From NCBI GenBank assembly GCA_964573725.1, contig CAZNLJ010000052.1, positions 1 to 30,798 of the forward strand: a DNA stretch of 30,798 bases, in the 5' to 3' direction. The stretch is from UBA6168 sp964573725. Lineage in GTDB: Bacteria > Bacteroidota > Bacteroidia > Chitinophagales > Saprospiraceae. The stretch's first letter is position 1; the number at the start of each line of letters is the position of its first letter. Positions 1 through 9,101 of the stretch are shown here, in pieces. The notes under the pieces were generated by a model. That model was not told the DNA's origin. It was given only the letters and a program-made list of their open reading frames with translations, and did no database searches. The translations under genes were made by a program, and so were the position numbers.

Positions 1-3000
1 CGGCGAGCCGGACGACGAGGTCGTAATTACCGGGGGCGAGTCCGCCGAAGGAATTTCCGGCCTGGAAGGAAGCGCCGCCGTCGATGCTATAGGCCAGCGG
101 GCCGTCGCCGGAAGCGGCGATTGTGATCGTCCCGGTGGGGACGGCGCAGCTCGGTTGGACGACGGTCGGGGCGGAGATGGTGGGCGGTACACAATCGTCG
201 AAGACAATACCGTAATCCTCCGTTTCACCATATGGCAAAACCGTTTCACAACCATCCGCTGCGGTAAGCAAGCCATCGCCAGCCCATTGGCACCGAATCC
301 GGAGGGAAGAAGCACCGAGGGGCGTTCCGGCGGGAATCAAGATCGATGTAGTGCCACTGCTATTGGCATTGATATAGCCCAGGTCGAAGAATTCCTGGTT
401 ATCCAGGTAGTCTCCGTCCCCATTCAAGTCGATATACAATCCGACGGCTTGTGCAAAGGGGCCGACGGCGACGGTGACCGGATACGAGGTTCCGGGCACG
501 ACCGTCGGACCCAGCGGTTGGTAATTGGACAAGTTGGCGGCGCCTGGATTTGCGCAGCCGGTATTCAGGTTTTGGAAGGAATCGAAATAAAAATCATCGA
601 TATAGTCATCGGAAGTGCAGGCATTTTGGAACGTTGGCGTCGGGCAGCAGCCTGTTGCGGCGGTCAGCACGACCGGGTTGGCGGAATAGGCGGTGGAGCA
701 GCCCGATTCCGTTGCGTAGCGCACTACGATATCGTAGCTGCCGGTCGGCAGTCCGGCAAATGAATTCGAGGGCTGCCAGGTAGCCCCGTTATCCACGCTG
801 TATTCCAGCACACCCAGTCCGGAAGCCAGGACCTCGATGGTTCCGGTAGCGACTGCGCAGGTAGGCTGGGTGACCGTCGGCGGTTGGACCGAGGGAGGCG
901 AGCAGCAGCCGGGAGGATTGTTGAGGATGACCGGGTTGCCGCTGTACGATTGGACACAGGCGGTATCCGAAGCCAGCCGGACCCGGACCAGGTAAGTGCC
1001 AGGGTCCAGGCTGCCGAACAGCTGGGAAGCCTGCCAGGAGGCCCCGTTATCCACGCTGAATTCCAGGCTTCCGGAGCCACTGGCCAGGATTTCGATGGAT
1101 CCGGTGGGCGTCGCGCAGTTGGGCGGGTGGGTCACATTAACCGCGGAGATGACAGGCAACACACAAGGGGGCGGGGTGATGGTCAGCAATCGGAAATTGC
1201 TGCTGAACAAGGCGCAGGCACCCGATTGGAGGATCTGTTCCTCGGTTTGTCCGATCCAGGTGTTCGGGTTGACCTGGGCGGGGCTGGGGCCGCTGCCGCT
1301 GTAGTAGGAGACGCCGTAGACCGCGTAGGAGCCGGCCGCGAGCGATTGGAAGTCGGCCGTGCCGCTTACTGCCGCCACCTGTCCGTTGCCGGTATGGACG
1401 GCGGCATAGGTGTAGCCGTATCCGGCGCCGGGGCCGGAATTGTTCTCCAGGATTTGACCCGGGCCACTGATAGAAGTGGTCACGGTGGTGGGGAGGGAGG
1501 CCAGCAGCGAGGTGGCCAGGAGCACGTATTCCGTGCAGGCGGTCAGGTTGGCGCTGATGCTGCCATAAACGTTGGTGGAACCGCTTGTGTTTTGTTGGTA
1601 GCTGGCGGTGACGAAGCCGTTGCAGCCGCCGCCGGAAAAACCGGCGGCTTCATACAGCACCAGGCCCGGGTAGCTGCCGGAACCGCTGACGCTGAAGACA
1701 TAGGTGCCGGACACGTCCACGGTGAAGGGCAAGAGGGCGAATTCCTCAACCCAACCCTGTGTGGTGCAACCGGTTCCCGCCAGGTTGAGGATGGGGATGG
1801 GGGTCGTGGCGCCGCCTATGATGGTAAAAGTGTTACCCGATATGGAATTGCCGAACAGATGTTGTTGGGACAATTGCAGGGAAGGGTCGAGATAGGGGGC
1901 GGTCAGGGCGGAGGAAGGACAGATATTGCTGGGGACGTTGGCGCAGGGGGAAGATACCGCGAAGTCGGCATTGGAGATATCGAAGAATACGACGCAGTCG
2001 TTATCGGCGCATTCGACCAGAATGCGGGCGGTCGAGGTGTTCGGAATCCCGGCCGGCAGGATGACGGAGGCGGAGCCGTCGTTCGCGGTGGAGGTGGCCA
2101 GTAGGAAAGGGTAGTCGTAGCCTCCGTTGACCGAGAGGCGGATATGGACGGTCGAGCAGATGGCTTGGGTTCCGTTGACGTCCCAGGTGACGGTGGTGGC
2201 GGTGCCGGCGGTCAAGGATTCGCCGCCATTGGGCGTGAGGACGGAAAAAGGGCCGCTGTTATCGACCGTGATGGCGATTTCGTCGGAGGCTACGGCTCCA
2301 CCGCCGGATTTCCAGTCCCTGGCGGTCAACTGGAAGTTCAGGGTGCGGGCGACGGAGGGCAGGGGTTCGAAGGGGGAGGCATAGTCGGTGGCTACGACCA
2401 GTCCCATGTTGGGAAAGGTCCGGACCGGGGTGTCTGCCGGAGGGAAGGTCCGGAACAGGGGGGCGATGGGACTGGCGGCCGCCGTACTGCCGACAAAACC
2501 CATGGTGCTGGTGCCGGTGCCGTCCTCATCGTACTGTTCCCAGGCATAATGGAGGGCGTCGCCGTCCGGATCCGAGCCGCTGCCCCGCAGGCGGAAGGGC
2601 GTTCCGACCGGGATGGAATAGGCGCCGCCGCAGGGATTGGCCACGACGGAGGGGACGCCGTTTCCGCTGGCGGTACCGGCATGGCAGGATTGGGCGTTCA
2701 TGTGGGCGATGGCACGCGCCAGGCTGTTGACGTGGAAGTAGAGGTCGGAAGCACCGGAGGAAGGGACGTTCTGTCCGCTGCCGCACAATCCTTTGTATGA
2801 CATGATGGTCGAACCGCTGCCGATTTCGTAGGACGAGGTGCTGCTGATGTTGCCGGTGGTGCAACTGCCGCCGCTGCCGTTCCAGGTATGGGGCATGTTG
2901 AACATGTGGCCGACCTCATGGGCGAAGAGAGAGGTCCAGCCCACGGAGATATTGTCGAAGTTACCGCTCCAGCCGCCGCCCTTGAGCACCCCGTTGTTGC

Positions 3001-3946
3001 CGATGGGGAAGTTCACACAGACCGCACCGATATAAGCGACCCCGCCGCCGGGCAGCTCGGCGGGTGGCTGGTTGATGTCGTGGAGGACATGCCCGAGGTC
3101 GTAATCGTTGACTTGGAAATGAGCGGCGACGGTTTCCGCGGCGACAACCGTCCTGTTCAGGCCCGGCAGGAAGGGATCGGTTGCGTAATCCGTATAGATG
3201 TAGGGGGTGAGCAAGGTGAATTGGACAGCCAGGTCGCGTTCGTAGATGGCCTCGATTGCGTTGACGGAGGAGACCACCCGCGCGGTAGCGGCGGAGACGG
3301 TACCGCCGTTGGCATCGTGGAATTCCCCGGTGGTGACGATGGCAACCGTGTAGTTGCGGAGGGTGGCGCCGTTGGTGAAAGTGATCTTAGGCGGGGGAGG
3401 GCCTTCCTTTTCATGCACCAGGGAAGGGTCCCAGTCGCATTCCACCGCATCGGGCACCTCGCCGAACGAAACCTGGTGCCAGAGGGGGTGATGCAGGTCG
3501 AGCGAACGGATGTGCAGGGTTTTTCCGGGGAAGAGGACAAAAGCCTCCAGCCCGTGCGGGGTAAGCGTTATCCTGCCGACGATGGCGGAATCCAGGACGG
3601 ATTGCACGGAATAGGTCTTGAAGGTGGGGAAGGCTGCCGCGAATTCCGGCGCGAGCAGCGATGTGGCCGTCACGCGGAAAGGATGGCTCCCGCCGCCGGG
3701 CATGGGCAGCGGGTAAAGGAAGGGGGTTCCCGCCTCCGCCGGGGTTCCCTTCCCGGGAGCCTCCGACAGGACGGCCATGGCCTGGCCGACGTCGATGAGG
3801 ACGGAATCTTGTTGTGCGGCCGGCTGTGCCTGGGTCACCCAGGGAAGGCATAGCAGCAAAAGACAGCAAAGCGAAGTACGGAACCTGTTGTCCGGGCCGG
3901 GGGATGGCGCAGTGTCGGTTAGTCTGTGGGTAGGGAAAAGACGCAT
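1..3946 (-). CDS. Secreted reprolysin-like metzincin protease with SprB-like and GEVED domains (3' end beyond window)
   Basis: I translated the reverse complement from the ATG at 3946; it stays open for 1315 codons to the window edge, so the C-terminus is missing. A hydrophobic leader (about residues 24-42, ending near TQAQ) predicts Sec export. The zinc motif HEVGH at residues 343-347 is followed by His353, and a Met-turn (TIMSY, Met382) follows about 30 residues later. Together these are the metzincin signature of reprolysin-like M12 peptidases. The usual Gly between the second and third His is Asn350. Beyond the catalytic domain come an Ig/PKD-like segment (about 435-555), a beta-sandwich starting PNGGES (about 565-665), two SprB-like repeats of about 80 residues (from about 930), a GEVED domain (about 1110-1250, with GETEDYG) and the start of a third SprB-like repeat. 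Such proteins usually end in a T9SS sorting domain; that part cannot be seen. Probably a cell-surface or secreted protease; its substrate is unknown. Confidence 0.9.
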   Translation of the reverse strand, partial: MRLFPTHRLTDTAPSPGPDNRFRTSLCCLLLLCLPWVTQAQPAAQQDSVLIDVGQAMAVLSEAPGKGTPAEAGTPFLYPLPMPGGGSHPFRVTATSLLAPEFAAAFPTFKTYSVQSVLDSAIVGRITLTPHGLEAFVLFPGKTLHIRSLDLHHPLWHQVSFGEVPDAVECDWDPSLVHEKEGPPPPKITFTNGATLRNYTVAIVTTGEFHDANGGTVSAATARVVSSVNAIEAIYERDLAVQFTLLTPYIYTDYATDPFLPGLNRTVVAAETVAAHFQVNDYDLGHVLHDINQPPAELPGGGVAYIGAVCVNFPIGNNGVLKGGGWSGNFDNISVGWTSLFAHEVGHMFNMPHTWNGSGGSCTTGNISSTSSYEIGSGSTIMSYKGLCGSGQNVPSSGASDLYFHVNSLARAIAHMNAQSCHAGTASGNGVPSVVANPCGGAYSIPVGTPFRLRGSGSDPDGDALHYAWEQYDEDGTGTSTMGFVGSTAAASPIAPLFRTFPPADTPVRTFPNMGLVVATDYASPFEPLPSVARTLNFQLTARDWKSGGGAVASDEIAITVDNSGPFSVLTPNGGESLTAGTATTVTWDVNGTQAICSTVHIRLSVNGGYDYPFLLATSTANDGSASVILPAGIPNTSTARILVECADNDCVVFFDISNADFAVSSPCANVPSNICPSSALTAPYLDPSLQLSQQHLFGNSISGNTFTIIGGATTPIPILNLAGTGCTTQGWVEEFALLPFTVDVSGTYVFSVSGSGSYPGLVLYEAAGFSGGGCNGFVTASYQQNTSGSTNVYGSISANLTACTEYVLLATSLLASLPTTVTTSISGPGQILENNSGPGAGYGYTYAAVHTGNGQVAAVSGTADFQSLAAGSYAVYGVSYYSGSGPSPAQVNPNTWIGQTEEQILQSGACALFSSNFRLLTITPPPCVLPVISAVNVTHPPNCATPTGSIEILASGSGSLEFSVDNGASWQASQLFGSLDPGTYLVRVRLASDTACVQSYSGNPVILNNPPGCCSPPSVQPPTVTQPTCAVATGTIEVLASGLGVLEYSVDNGATWQPSNSFAGLPTGSYDIVVRYATESGCSTAYSANPVVLTAATGCCPTPTFQNACTSDDYIDDFYFDSFQNLNTGCANPGAANLSNYQPLGPTVVPGTSYPVTVAVGPFAQAVGLYIDLNGDGDYLDNQEFFDLGYINANSSGTTSILIPAGTPLGASSLRIRCQWAGDGLLTAADGCETVLPYGETEDYGIVFDDCVPPTISAPTVVQPSCAVPTGTITIAASGDGPLAYSIDGGASFQAGNSFGGLAPGNYDLVVRLA

Positions 3947-4294
3947 GGGTTTGATGTTTGTCGGTTCAGGTGAAAAATAGGGACGTCCGTAGCGGAAGCC
4001 GGGGCGGCCCGTTGCGGCGTTCGATCCGTCCGGAAGGTACGGGTCCTCTTTATCCGACGGAATTACGCCGGGCCAGTAGATGGAAAGTAGCTGATGTGTC
4101 TGAAACGAATGGGATGGTACCGTATTCACCGGATGTGGCCGGGACGTTCAGGAATGACTTGGTACCACGTGTAAAGATAACCAGAAAACCGGAATTTCAT
4201 AACGCGGCATGACGGAATCAGGAAGTACGTATGCGCTTGATGGACATGGTTCTTCCGAAAGGCCGCCGGCGACAGGATGCCCGTTTCCATCCGT
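3947..4294. other. Intergenic region between protease and queA
   Basis: This 348-base gap separates the start of the protease gene from the 3' end of queA, both on the minus strand. Short open frames here have no recognisable protein features. On the minus strand two sequences approach the Bacteroidota -7 element with one mismatch each: TATTTTTC at 3979-3972, just upstream of the protease start, and TATCTTTA near 4175. Neither has a convincing -33 partner, so I call no promoter. I see no terminator hairpin with a T tract for queA. Confidence 0.4.
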
Positions 4295-5515
4295 TCACCG
4301 CAGGAGGAGCGAGGCGTCGCCATAGCTGAGAAAACGGTAATCCGCGGCCAGGGCTTCGCGGTACAGGTCCCGCCAGGCGTTCCCGCCGCCAGTGAATGCC
4401 GACACCAGGAGCAGCAAGGTACTGCGGGGTTGGTGGAAATTGGTGATCAATCCGTCGCAGACGCGGAACGGGTAGCCGGGTACGATGTAAATACCGGTGA
4501 TACCGTGGAGCACATCCGTACGGTGCCGGTCCATGTGTGCCAGTACCCGGGCGATGGCGGTCTGCCGGTCCGGGAGGGTGGACAGCTCGTGCCGATACGG
4601 CGCAAAGGCGGAAATGGTGAAGGGGCTGTCCGGATCTTGCGCCAGCTGCACCCCGAACCAGTATACACTTTCCAGGGTACGCAGGGAGGTGGTACCGGTG
4701 GCGATGACTCTCCGATCCGTCAGGAGGGCCTCCAGGTTGCTGCGCTGCAGCATCACCTGTTCCTGGTGCATGTCATGGGCCAGGGCATCCTCCGTCTCCA
4801 CGGGCCGGAAGGTGCCGGCGGAGACGTGCAGGGTAAGTTCCTCCCGGCGGACTCCCATGGCCTCCAGGCGTTCCAGGACGGCGGGGGTGAAATGCAGGCC
4901 GGCCGTCGGCGCAGCGACCGCCCCGGCCCGGCTACCGTATACCGTTTGATAGGTTTGGGCATCCGCCTCCTCCGCATCCCTTTTGAAATAGGGCGGGATG
5001 GGGATCTTTCCGGCCGCCGCGACAATCCGTTCGAAAGGCAGGCTTGCCGGCTCCCATTCGAAACGGACGCGTTTTTCGGCCCGGTCCAGGAGTTCCGCAG
5101 CCAGCAGCACTGGTTTTCCGTCGATTGACAGGTCTGTGCGGAGCCTTTGTCCGGCCTTCCAACGACGGAGGTTGCCGATGGCGCATTCCCATTCCGTCGT
5201 CCCGCTTGCCTGCATCGCCGCCTCGACCAGTCCGGGCCGCCGGGGGGACAGCAGGAAAGTCTCGATGAGGGCCCCTTGTTCCTTGCGGAAATGCAAGCGG
5301 GCAGGAATGACCCGGGTGTTGTTGAAAAAAACGGTCATATTCCCGTCCAGGAGGTCGGGCAGGTCGCGGAATACCTGATGGCGGACCGCTCCCTGTTGCC
5401 AAAAGAGCAGGCGGGAGGTGTCCCTTTCCGGCAGGGGGTAGCGGGCGATGCGGTCGTCCGGGAGCTCGTAGTCGAAGTCCGCCAGGTGGATCGGCGACAG
5501 CGGCAGTGGTTGCAT
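4295..5515 (-). CDS. queA: S-adenosylmethionine:tRNA ribosyltransferase-isomerase QueA
   Basis: QueA transfers and isomerises the ribosyl group of S-adenosylmethionine onto preQ1-modified tRNA to give epoxyqueuosine, the penultimate step of queuosine synthesis in the cytoplasm. From the ATG at 5515 the product is 406 residues. Family landmarks are in order: the ADFDYELP start with RIARYPL, FFNNTRVIPARL (about 63-74), AAPTAGLHFT (about 201-210), LHVSAGTFRPV, TGTTSLRTLES (about 273-282) and a C-terminal ITNFHQPRSTLLLLVSAF stretch. It is longer than the E. coli enzyme (about 356), as I would expect for the long Bacteroidota form. The frame is open further upstream. An in-frame ATG at 5557 is a possible alternative start, but the sequence beyond it is not QueA-like. 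It stands alone, divergent from the haloperoxidase gene. Confidence 0.95.
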   Translation of the reverse strand: MQPLPLSPIHLADFDYELPDDRIARYPLPERDTSRLLFWQQGAVRHQVFRDLPDLLDGNMTVFFNNTRVIPARLHFRKEQGALIETFLLSPRRPGLVEAAMQASGTTEWECAIGNLRRWKAGQRLRTDLSIDGKPVLLAAELLDRAEKRVRFEWEPASLPFERIVAAAGKIPIPPYFKRDAEEADAQTYQTVYGSRAGAVAAPTAGLHFTPAVLERLEAMGVRREELTLHVSAGTFRPVETEDALAHDMHQEQVMLQRSNLEALLTDRRVIATGTTSLRTLESVYWFGVQLAQDPDSPFTISAFAPYRHELSTLPDRQTAIARVLAHMDRHRTDVLHGITGIYIVPGYPFRVCDGLITNFHQPRSTLLLLVSAFTGGGNAWRDLYREALAADYRFLSYGDASLLLR

Positions 5516-5651
5516 ACGGTGGATGGCTTTGGATAAGCTTGCGAAATTCCGAAGCATTTTCCGAACCCGGAAACAGGAGCCCCGGAAATATCGGGAGGTA
5601 GGGTAGGTGGGTGCGTGACCCGGAGGCCGGATTTTTTTGACAGAATAAAGG

Positions 5652-5659
5652 TATATTTG
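5652..5659 (+). promoter_or_regulatory. Bacteroidota-type -7 promoter element for the haloperoxidase operon
   Basis: TATATTTG matches the TAnnTTTG -7 consensus used by the major sigma factor of Bacteroidota. It lies 25 bases before the ATG at 5685, which predicts a transcription start near 5666 and a short leader. A TTG at 5637-5639 is present, but the 12-base spacer is shorter than the usual 18-21, so the -33 half is doubtful. Confidence 0.5.
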
Positions 5660-5684
5660 TACCGTTCCCTGCGAGACCGCTTTC

Positions 5685-8252
5685 ATGACAAGGAAAAACA
5701 ATTTGATCATGCGCTTACAGACCGGTCGGCTCCTGTCCTTTGTGCTGCTCCTCGGTGCCCTTCCCTGCCTGTTGCGGTCGCAATCCTCCGTGGCCAGGCA
5801 ATGGAACGAAATCCTGCTGCATGCCATCGAGAACGACTTCGCACGTCCGCCCGTGCATGCGCGCAACCTGTTCCACATATCCGCCGCCATGTACGATGCC
5901 TGGGCGGCCTACGATCCGGTTGCCCGGCCTTACCTGTTGGGCAATACCATCGGAAGCTACGTCTGTGCATACGATGGCATACCCATGCCGTCGGACATCG
6001 GGGCGGCCCGGCGGGAAGCCCTGAGTTTTGCGGCATACCGGCTGCTGCTGCACCGGTTCCAGTTCTCACCGGGTGCCGTCGACCTGTTCCAGGAGCTTTC
6101 CGCCAAGATGGCCCAACTGGGCTATGACGCATCCTACCAGGATACGGATTACGGCAGCGGCATCCCGGCCGCCTTGGGGAACTATATCGCCCAATCCTAT
6201 ATCGAGTACGGCTTTCAGGACGGTTCCAACGAATTGTTCAACTTCGCCAACCTGTATTACCAACCCGTCAACCCGCCGCTGGTCATCGAGCTGCCGGGCA
6301 ATGCCTATCTGGAGGACTTCAACCGGTGGCAGCCCATCACCCTCGATGTCTTCATCGACCAGAGCGGGAACGTTATCCCCTTCAACACCCCGCCGTTCCA
6401 AAGCCCGGAATGGGGTAACGTACAACCTTTCGCCTTGCGGCCGGAGGACGTCACCATCTACCAGCGCGACGGCTTCGATTATCCGGTCTACCTCGATCCG
6501 GGACCGCCGCCCTTCATCGATACATCCGATGCTGCCGATTCCGGTTCCGCCTTTTACAAGTGGGGCTTCGAACTCGTCTCCGTCTGGTCCGGCCACCTCG
6601 AACCTTCCGACACCGTCATCTGGGACATATCGCCGGGAAGCATCGGCAATTTGTCCGGTTTCCCCTCCACCCTTTCGGAATACCAGGATTTCTACGACCT
6701 GTCCGGGGGTGGGGACAACAGTCCCGGACACCCTTTCAACCCGAAAACCGGGGAGCCGTATGCCCCGCAATTCGTACCCCGCGGGGATTATGCACGTGTG
6801 CTGGCGGAATTTTGGGCGGACGGCCCCAATTCCGAAACGCCGCCCGGCCATTGGTACACCATCCTCAACCAGGTCAACGACCATCCCGACCTGGTCCGCC
6901 GCTTCCGCGGGCAAGGGCCGGTCCTGGATCCCTTGGAGTGGGATGTCAAGTGTTATTTCACCCTGGGTGGCGCCATGCACGACGCCGCCATCACGGCCTG
7001 GGGCATCAAGGGTTGGTACGATTACATCCGGCCTGTTTCCGCCTTGCGGGGCATGGCGGAGCTGGGACAGTCCTCCGACCCCGGTCTGCCGAATTACCAT
7101 CCGGGAGGCTTTGCCTTGATTCCCGGCCATGTGGAACTGGTCGAACCGGGCGATTCGCTCGCCGGTTCCGCCGGTGAGCATGTCGGCAAGGTCAAGCTGC
7201 TCGCCTGGCGCGGCCCCGACTACATCCTGTCCCCGCAAACGGACCAGGCCGGCGTCGGTTGGATCCTCGCCGAAAACTGGTGGCCTTACCAACGGCCTTC
7301 CTTCGTCTCCCCGCCCTTCGCCGGCTATGTGTCCGGTCATTCCACCTATTCCCGGGCCGCCGCCGAAATCCTGACCCTGCTCACGGGAGATCCTTATTTT
7401 CCGGGTGGGGTGGGGGCGTTCCATTGTGACATGAACGAATTCCTGGTTTTCGAGGAAGGTCCCGGCATGGATGTCACCCTACAATGGGCGACCTACCGCG
7501 ATGCGTCCGACCAGTGCAGCCTGTCCCGCATCTGGGGGGGGATCCATCCGCCCCAGGACGACATCCCGGGGCGGTTGCTGGGAATCGCCGTTGCGGAGCG
7601 CGCCTTCCCATTGGCGGAAAGTCTTTTTTACCGGGATGCGGACCAGGACGGCTACTATGATTACGTCGACTGCGACGATGCCGAACCGACGGTTTTTCCC
7701 GGGGCACCGGAGCTGTGCGACGGCCTGGACAACGACTGCAACGGCCTGGCCGATGATACCGAGTTGTTTTTCCTGTACTACGCGGATGCCGACGGCGACG
7801 GTTACGGAGACACCGGGGTGACCCTGGATACCTGTGCGTCGGAACCGCCGACCGGTTTCGTGGCCAACGACCTGGATTGTGACGATGGGCTTTGGTCCGT
7901 GTATCCCGGTGCCCCGGAGTTGCCGGACAGCCTCGACAACGATTGCAACGGCCTGGTGGACGATGGTATCACCGCAACGAACGCCGCCCGCCCGCCGCTC
8001 CGTTGGTCGGTCTTCCCCAACCCGGCGACGGAGGTCGTCCAAATCCTTTGTTCGGCGGAAACCTTGGGTGCCTTCGAATTGTATAACCCGCTGGGACAAC
8101 AGGTCGCCGTCGAGGAATCCGTCCCGGTCGGACCAGGCCGCTGGCAATTGCCGCTGACCGGTATTCCCGGCGGCATCTACCGGCTGGTCGCCCGGTATGC
8201 GGACGGAACCACCTGTTTCCAGGCCACCCTGCTGCGCCAGGCTTCCCATTGA
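5685..8252 (+). CDS. Exported vanadium-dependent haloperoxidase-type (PAP2 superfamily) protein with MopE-like repeats and T9SS tail
   Basis: The 855-residue product starts with a signal peptide (hydrophobic stretch about residues 14-30). The enzyme domain carries the complete vanadate/phosphate site of the haloperoxidase/PAP2 superfamily: Lys442 and Arg449 in a KX6RP motif, SGH at 550-552, and Arg615/His621 in an RX5H motif. These spacings (7 and 6) equal those of vanadium chloroperoxidase. From about 650 to 765 there are two acidic repeats (DxDxDGY...DCDD...PGAPE...DNDCNG) of the MopE-like putative metal-binding type. Residues about 772-855 form a T9SS type A sorting domain (FPNP, GIPGGIYRL). 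It should therefore be carried across the outer membrane and act on or outside the cell, oxidising halides with peroxide. An acid-phosphatase activity of the same fold cannot be excluded. ATG 5709 is an alternative start that keeps the signal peptide. The stop overlaps or nearly abuts the next gene. Confidence 0.9.
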   Translation: MTRKNNLIMRLQTGRLLSFVLLLGALPCLLRSQSSVARQWNEILLHAIENDFARPPVHARNLFHISAAMYDAWAAYDPVARPYLLGNTIGSYVCAYDGIPMPSDIGAARREALSFAAYRLLLHRFQFSPGAVDLFQELSAKMAQLGYDASYQDTDYGSGIPAALGNYIAQSYIEYGFQDGSNELFNFANLYYQPVNPPLVIELPGNAYLEDFNRWQPITLDVFIDQSGNVIPFNTPPFQSPEWGNVQPFALRPEDVTIYQRDGFDYPVYLDPGPPPFIDTSDAADSGSAFYKWGFELVSVWSGHLEPSDTVIWDISPGSIGNLSGFPSTLSEYQDFYDLSGGGDNSPGHPFNPKTGEPYAPQFVPRGDYARVLAEFWADGPNSETPPGHWYTILNQVNDHPDLVRRFRGQGPVLDPLEWDVKCYFTLGGAMHDAAITAWGIKGWYDYIRPVSALRGMAELGQSSDPGLPNYHPGGFALIPGHVELVEPGDSLAGSAGEHVGKVKLLAWRGPDYILSPQTDQAGVGWILAENWWPYQRPSFVSPPFAGYVSGHSTYSRAAAEILTLLTGDPYFPGGVGAFHCDMNEFLVFEEGPGMDVTLQWATYRDASDQCSLSRIWGGIHPPQDDIPGRLLGIAVAERAFPLAESLFYRDADQDGYYDYVDCDDAEPTVFPGAPELCDGLDNDCNGLADDTELFFLYYADADGDGYGDTGVTLDTCASEPPTGFVANDLDCDDGLWSVYPGAPELPDSLDNDCNGLVDDGITATNAARPPLRWSVFPNPATEVVQILCSAETLGAFELYNPLGQQVAVEESVPVGPGRWQLPLTGIPGGIYRLVARYADGTTCFQATLLRQASH

Positions 8253-8266
8253 ATAAACCCGCGCTC

Positions 8267-9076
8267 ATGTTGCACTACCAAACGCATTTCCTCCGGGAGG
8301 ACAGTCCCTGGATCGTATTCATCCATGGTGCCGGCGGTGCCATCGCCTCCTGGCGGTACCAAACGGACGCCTTCCGTCCGTTCTTCAACCTCCTGCTCCT
8401 CGACCTGCGTGACCACGGCCTCTCCAAGAACCTCGAACCGGCTTTCCCTTCCTATGATTTCGACATCGTCTGTGACGACATCCTGGCGGTGATCGACCAT
8501 TTGGGTATCCACCAGGCGCATTTCATCTCCTTATCCCTCGGCAGCGCGATATTGCAGCGCCTGGACGAACGACGACCGCCGCTCATCGACAAGATGGTCA
8601 TGGCCGGCGGCATCTTCCGGGCTACGCTCCGCATGCGTTTCCTGGTGTACATCTCCCGGCTGCTGAACTACCTGTTGCCGTACCGCATGATCTATGCCCT
8701 GTTTTCCCTGATCATCCTGCCCCGGGCGAACCATCGGACTTCCCGGCGCATCTACCGGATGCACGCCCGCCGGCTGACGCAGGCGGAGTACATGAAATGG
8801 GTGGGGCTGTACAAGGATTTTTTCCGGCAGCTGGACCGGCACTTCCATCGGAACCTGGAAAAGGTGAGCTTGGTTGTCATGGGGGCGGAAGACCATGTCT
8901 TCTTCAAGGCGGCCAAACGTTTCGTAGCCCGGCAGGAACGGGCTTCCCTGGTGGTGTTCGATCGTTGCGGCCATATTTGCAATATCGAACAATGGCAGCG
9001 TTTCAATGAGGAAGCCTTGCACTTCCTGCTGGGGGAACAGACGCCCCCTGTCCCCCCGTCCTTGTTGCCTACCTGA
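8267..9076 (+). CDS. Alpha/beta hydrolase fold protein
   Basis: The product is 269 residues from the ATG at 8267. A TTG at 8249 overlapping the previous stop is an alternative start that adds six residues. The fold is recognised from the oxyanion-hole segment FIHGAGG (residues 18-24), the DLRDHG strand-loop, the nucleophile elbow around Ser90, Asp209 in GAEDHVF and His236 in CGHICNIE. The elbow reads SLSLG, so the first Gly of the usual GXSXG is Ser88. No signal peptide is seen, so it should be cytoplasmic. A hydrophobic cap region (about 122-152) may bind lipid-like or aromatic substrates, but the substrate cannot be told from sequence. It lies 14 bases after the haloperoxidase gene and is probably co-transcribed with it; it faces modC convergently across 25 bases. 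Confidence 0.85.
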   Translation: MLHYQTHFLREDSPWIVFIHGAGGAIASWRYQTDAFRPFFNLLLLDLRDHGLSKNLEPAFPSYDFDIVCDDILAVIDHLGIHQAHFISLSLGSAILQRLDERRPPLIDKMVMAGGIFRATLRMRFLVYISRLLNYLLPYRMIYALFSLIILPRANHRTSRRIYRMHARRLTQAEYMKWVGLYKDFFRQLDRHFHRNLEKVSLVVMGAEDHVFFKAAKRFVARQERASLVVFDRCGHICNIEQWQRFNEEALHFLLGEQTPPVPPSLLPT

Positions 9077-9101
9077 GCCCGACCGGTGCCGGAACAGCCG
9101 G

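Noticed and set aside
884..3853. Two long plus-strand open frames (884-2104 and 2888-3853) and several short minus-strand frames
   Set aside because: All overlap the uninterrupted minus-strand protease frame, which has clear domains. The plus-strand translations are Gly/Val/Asp-rich and match no family.
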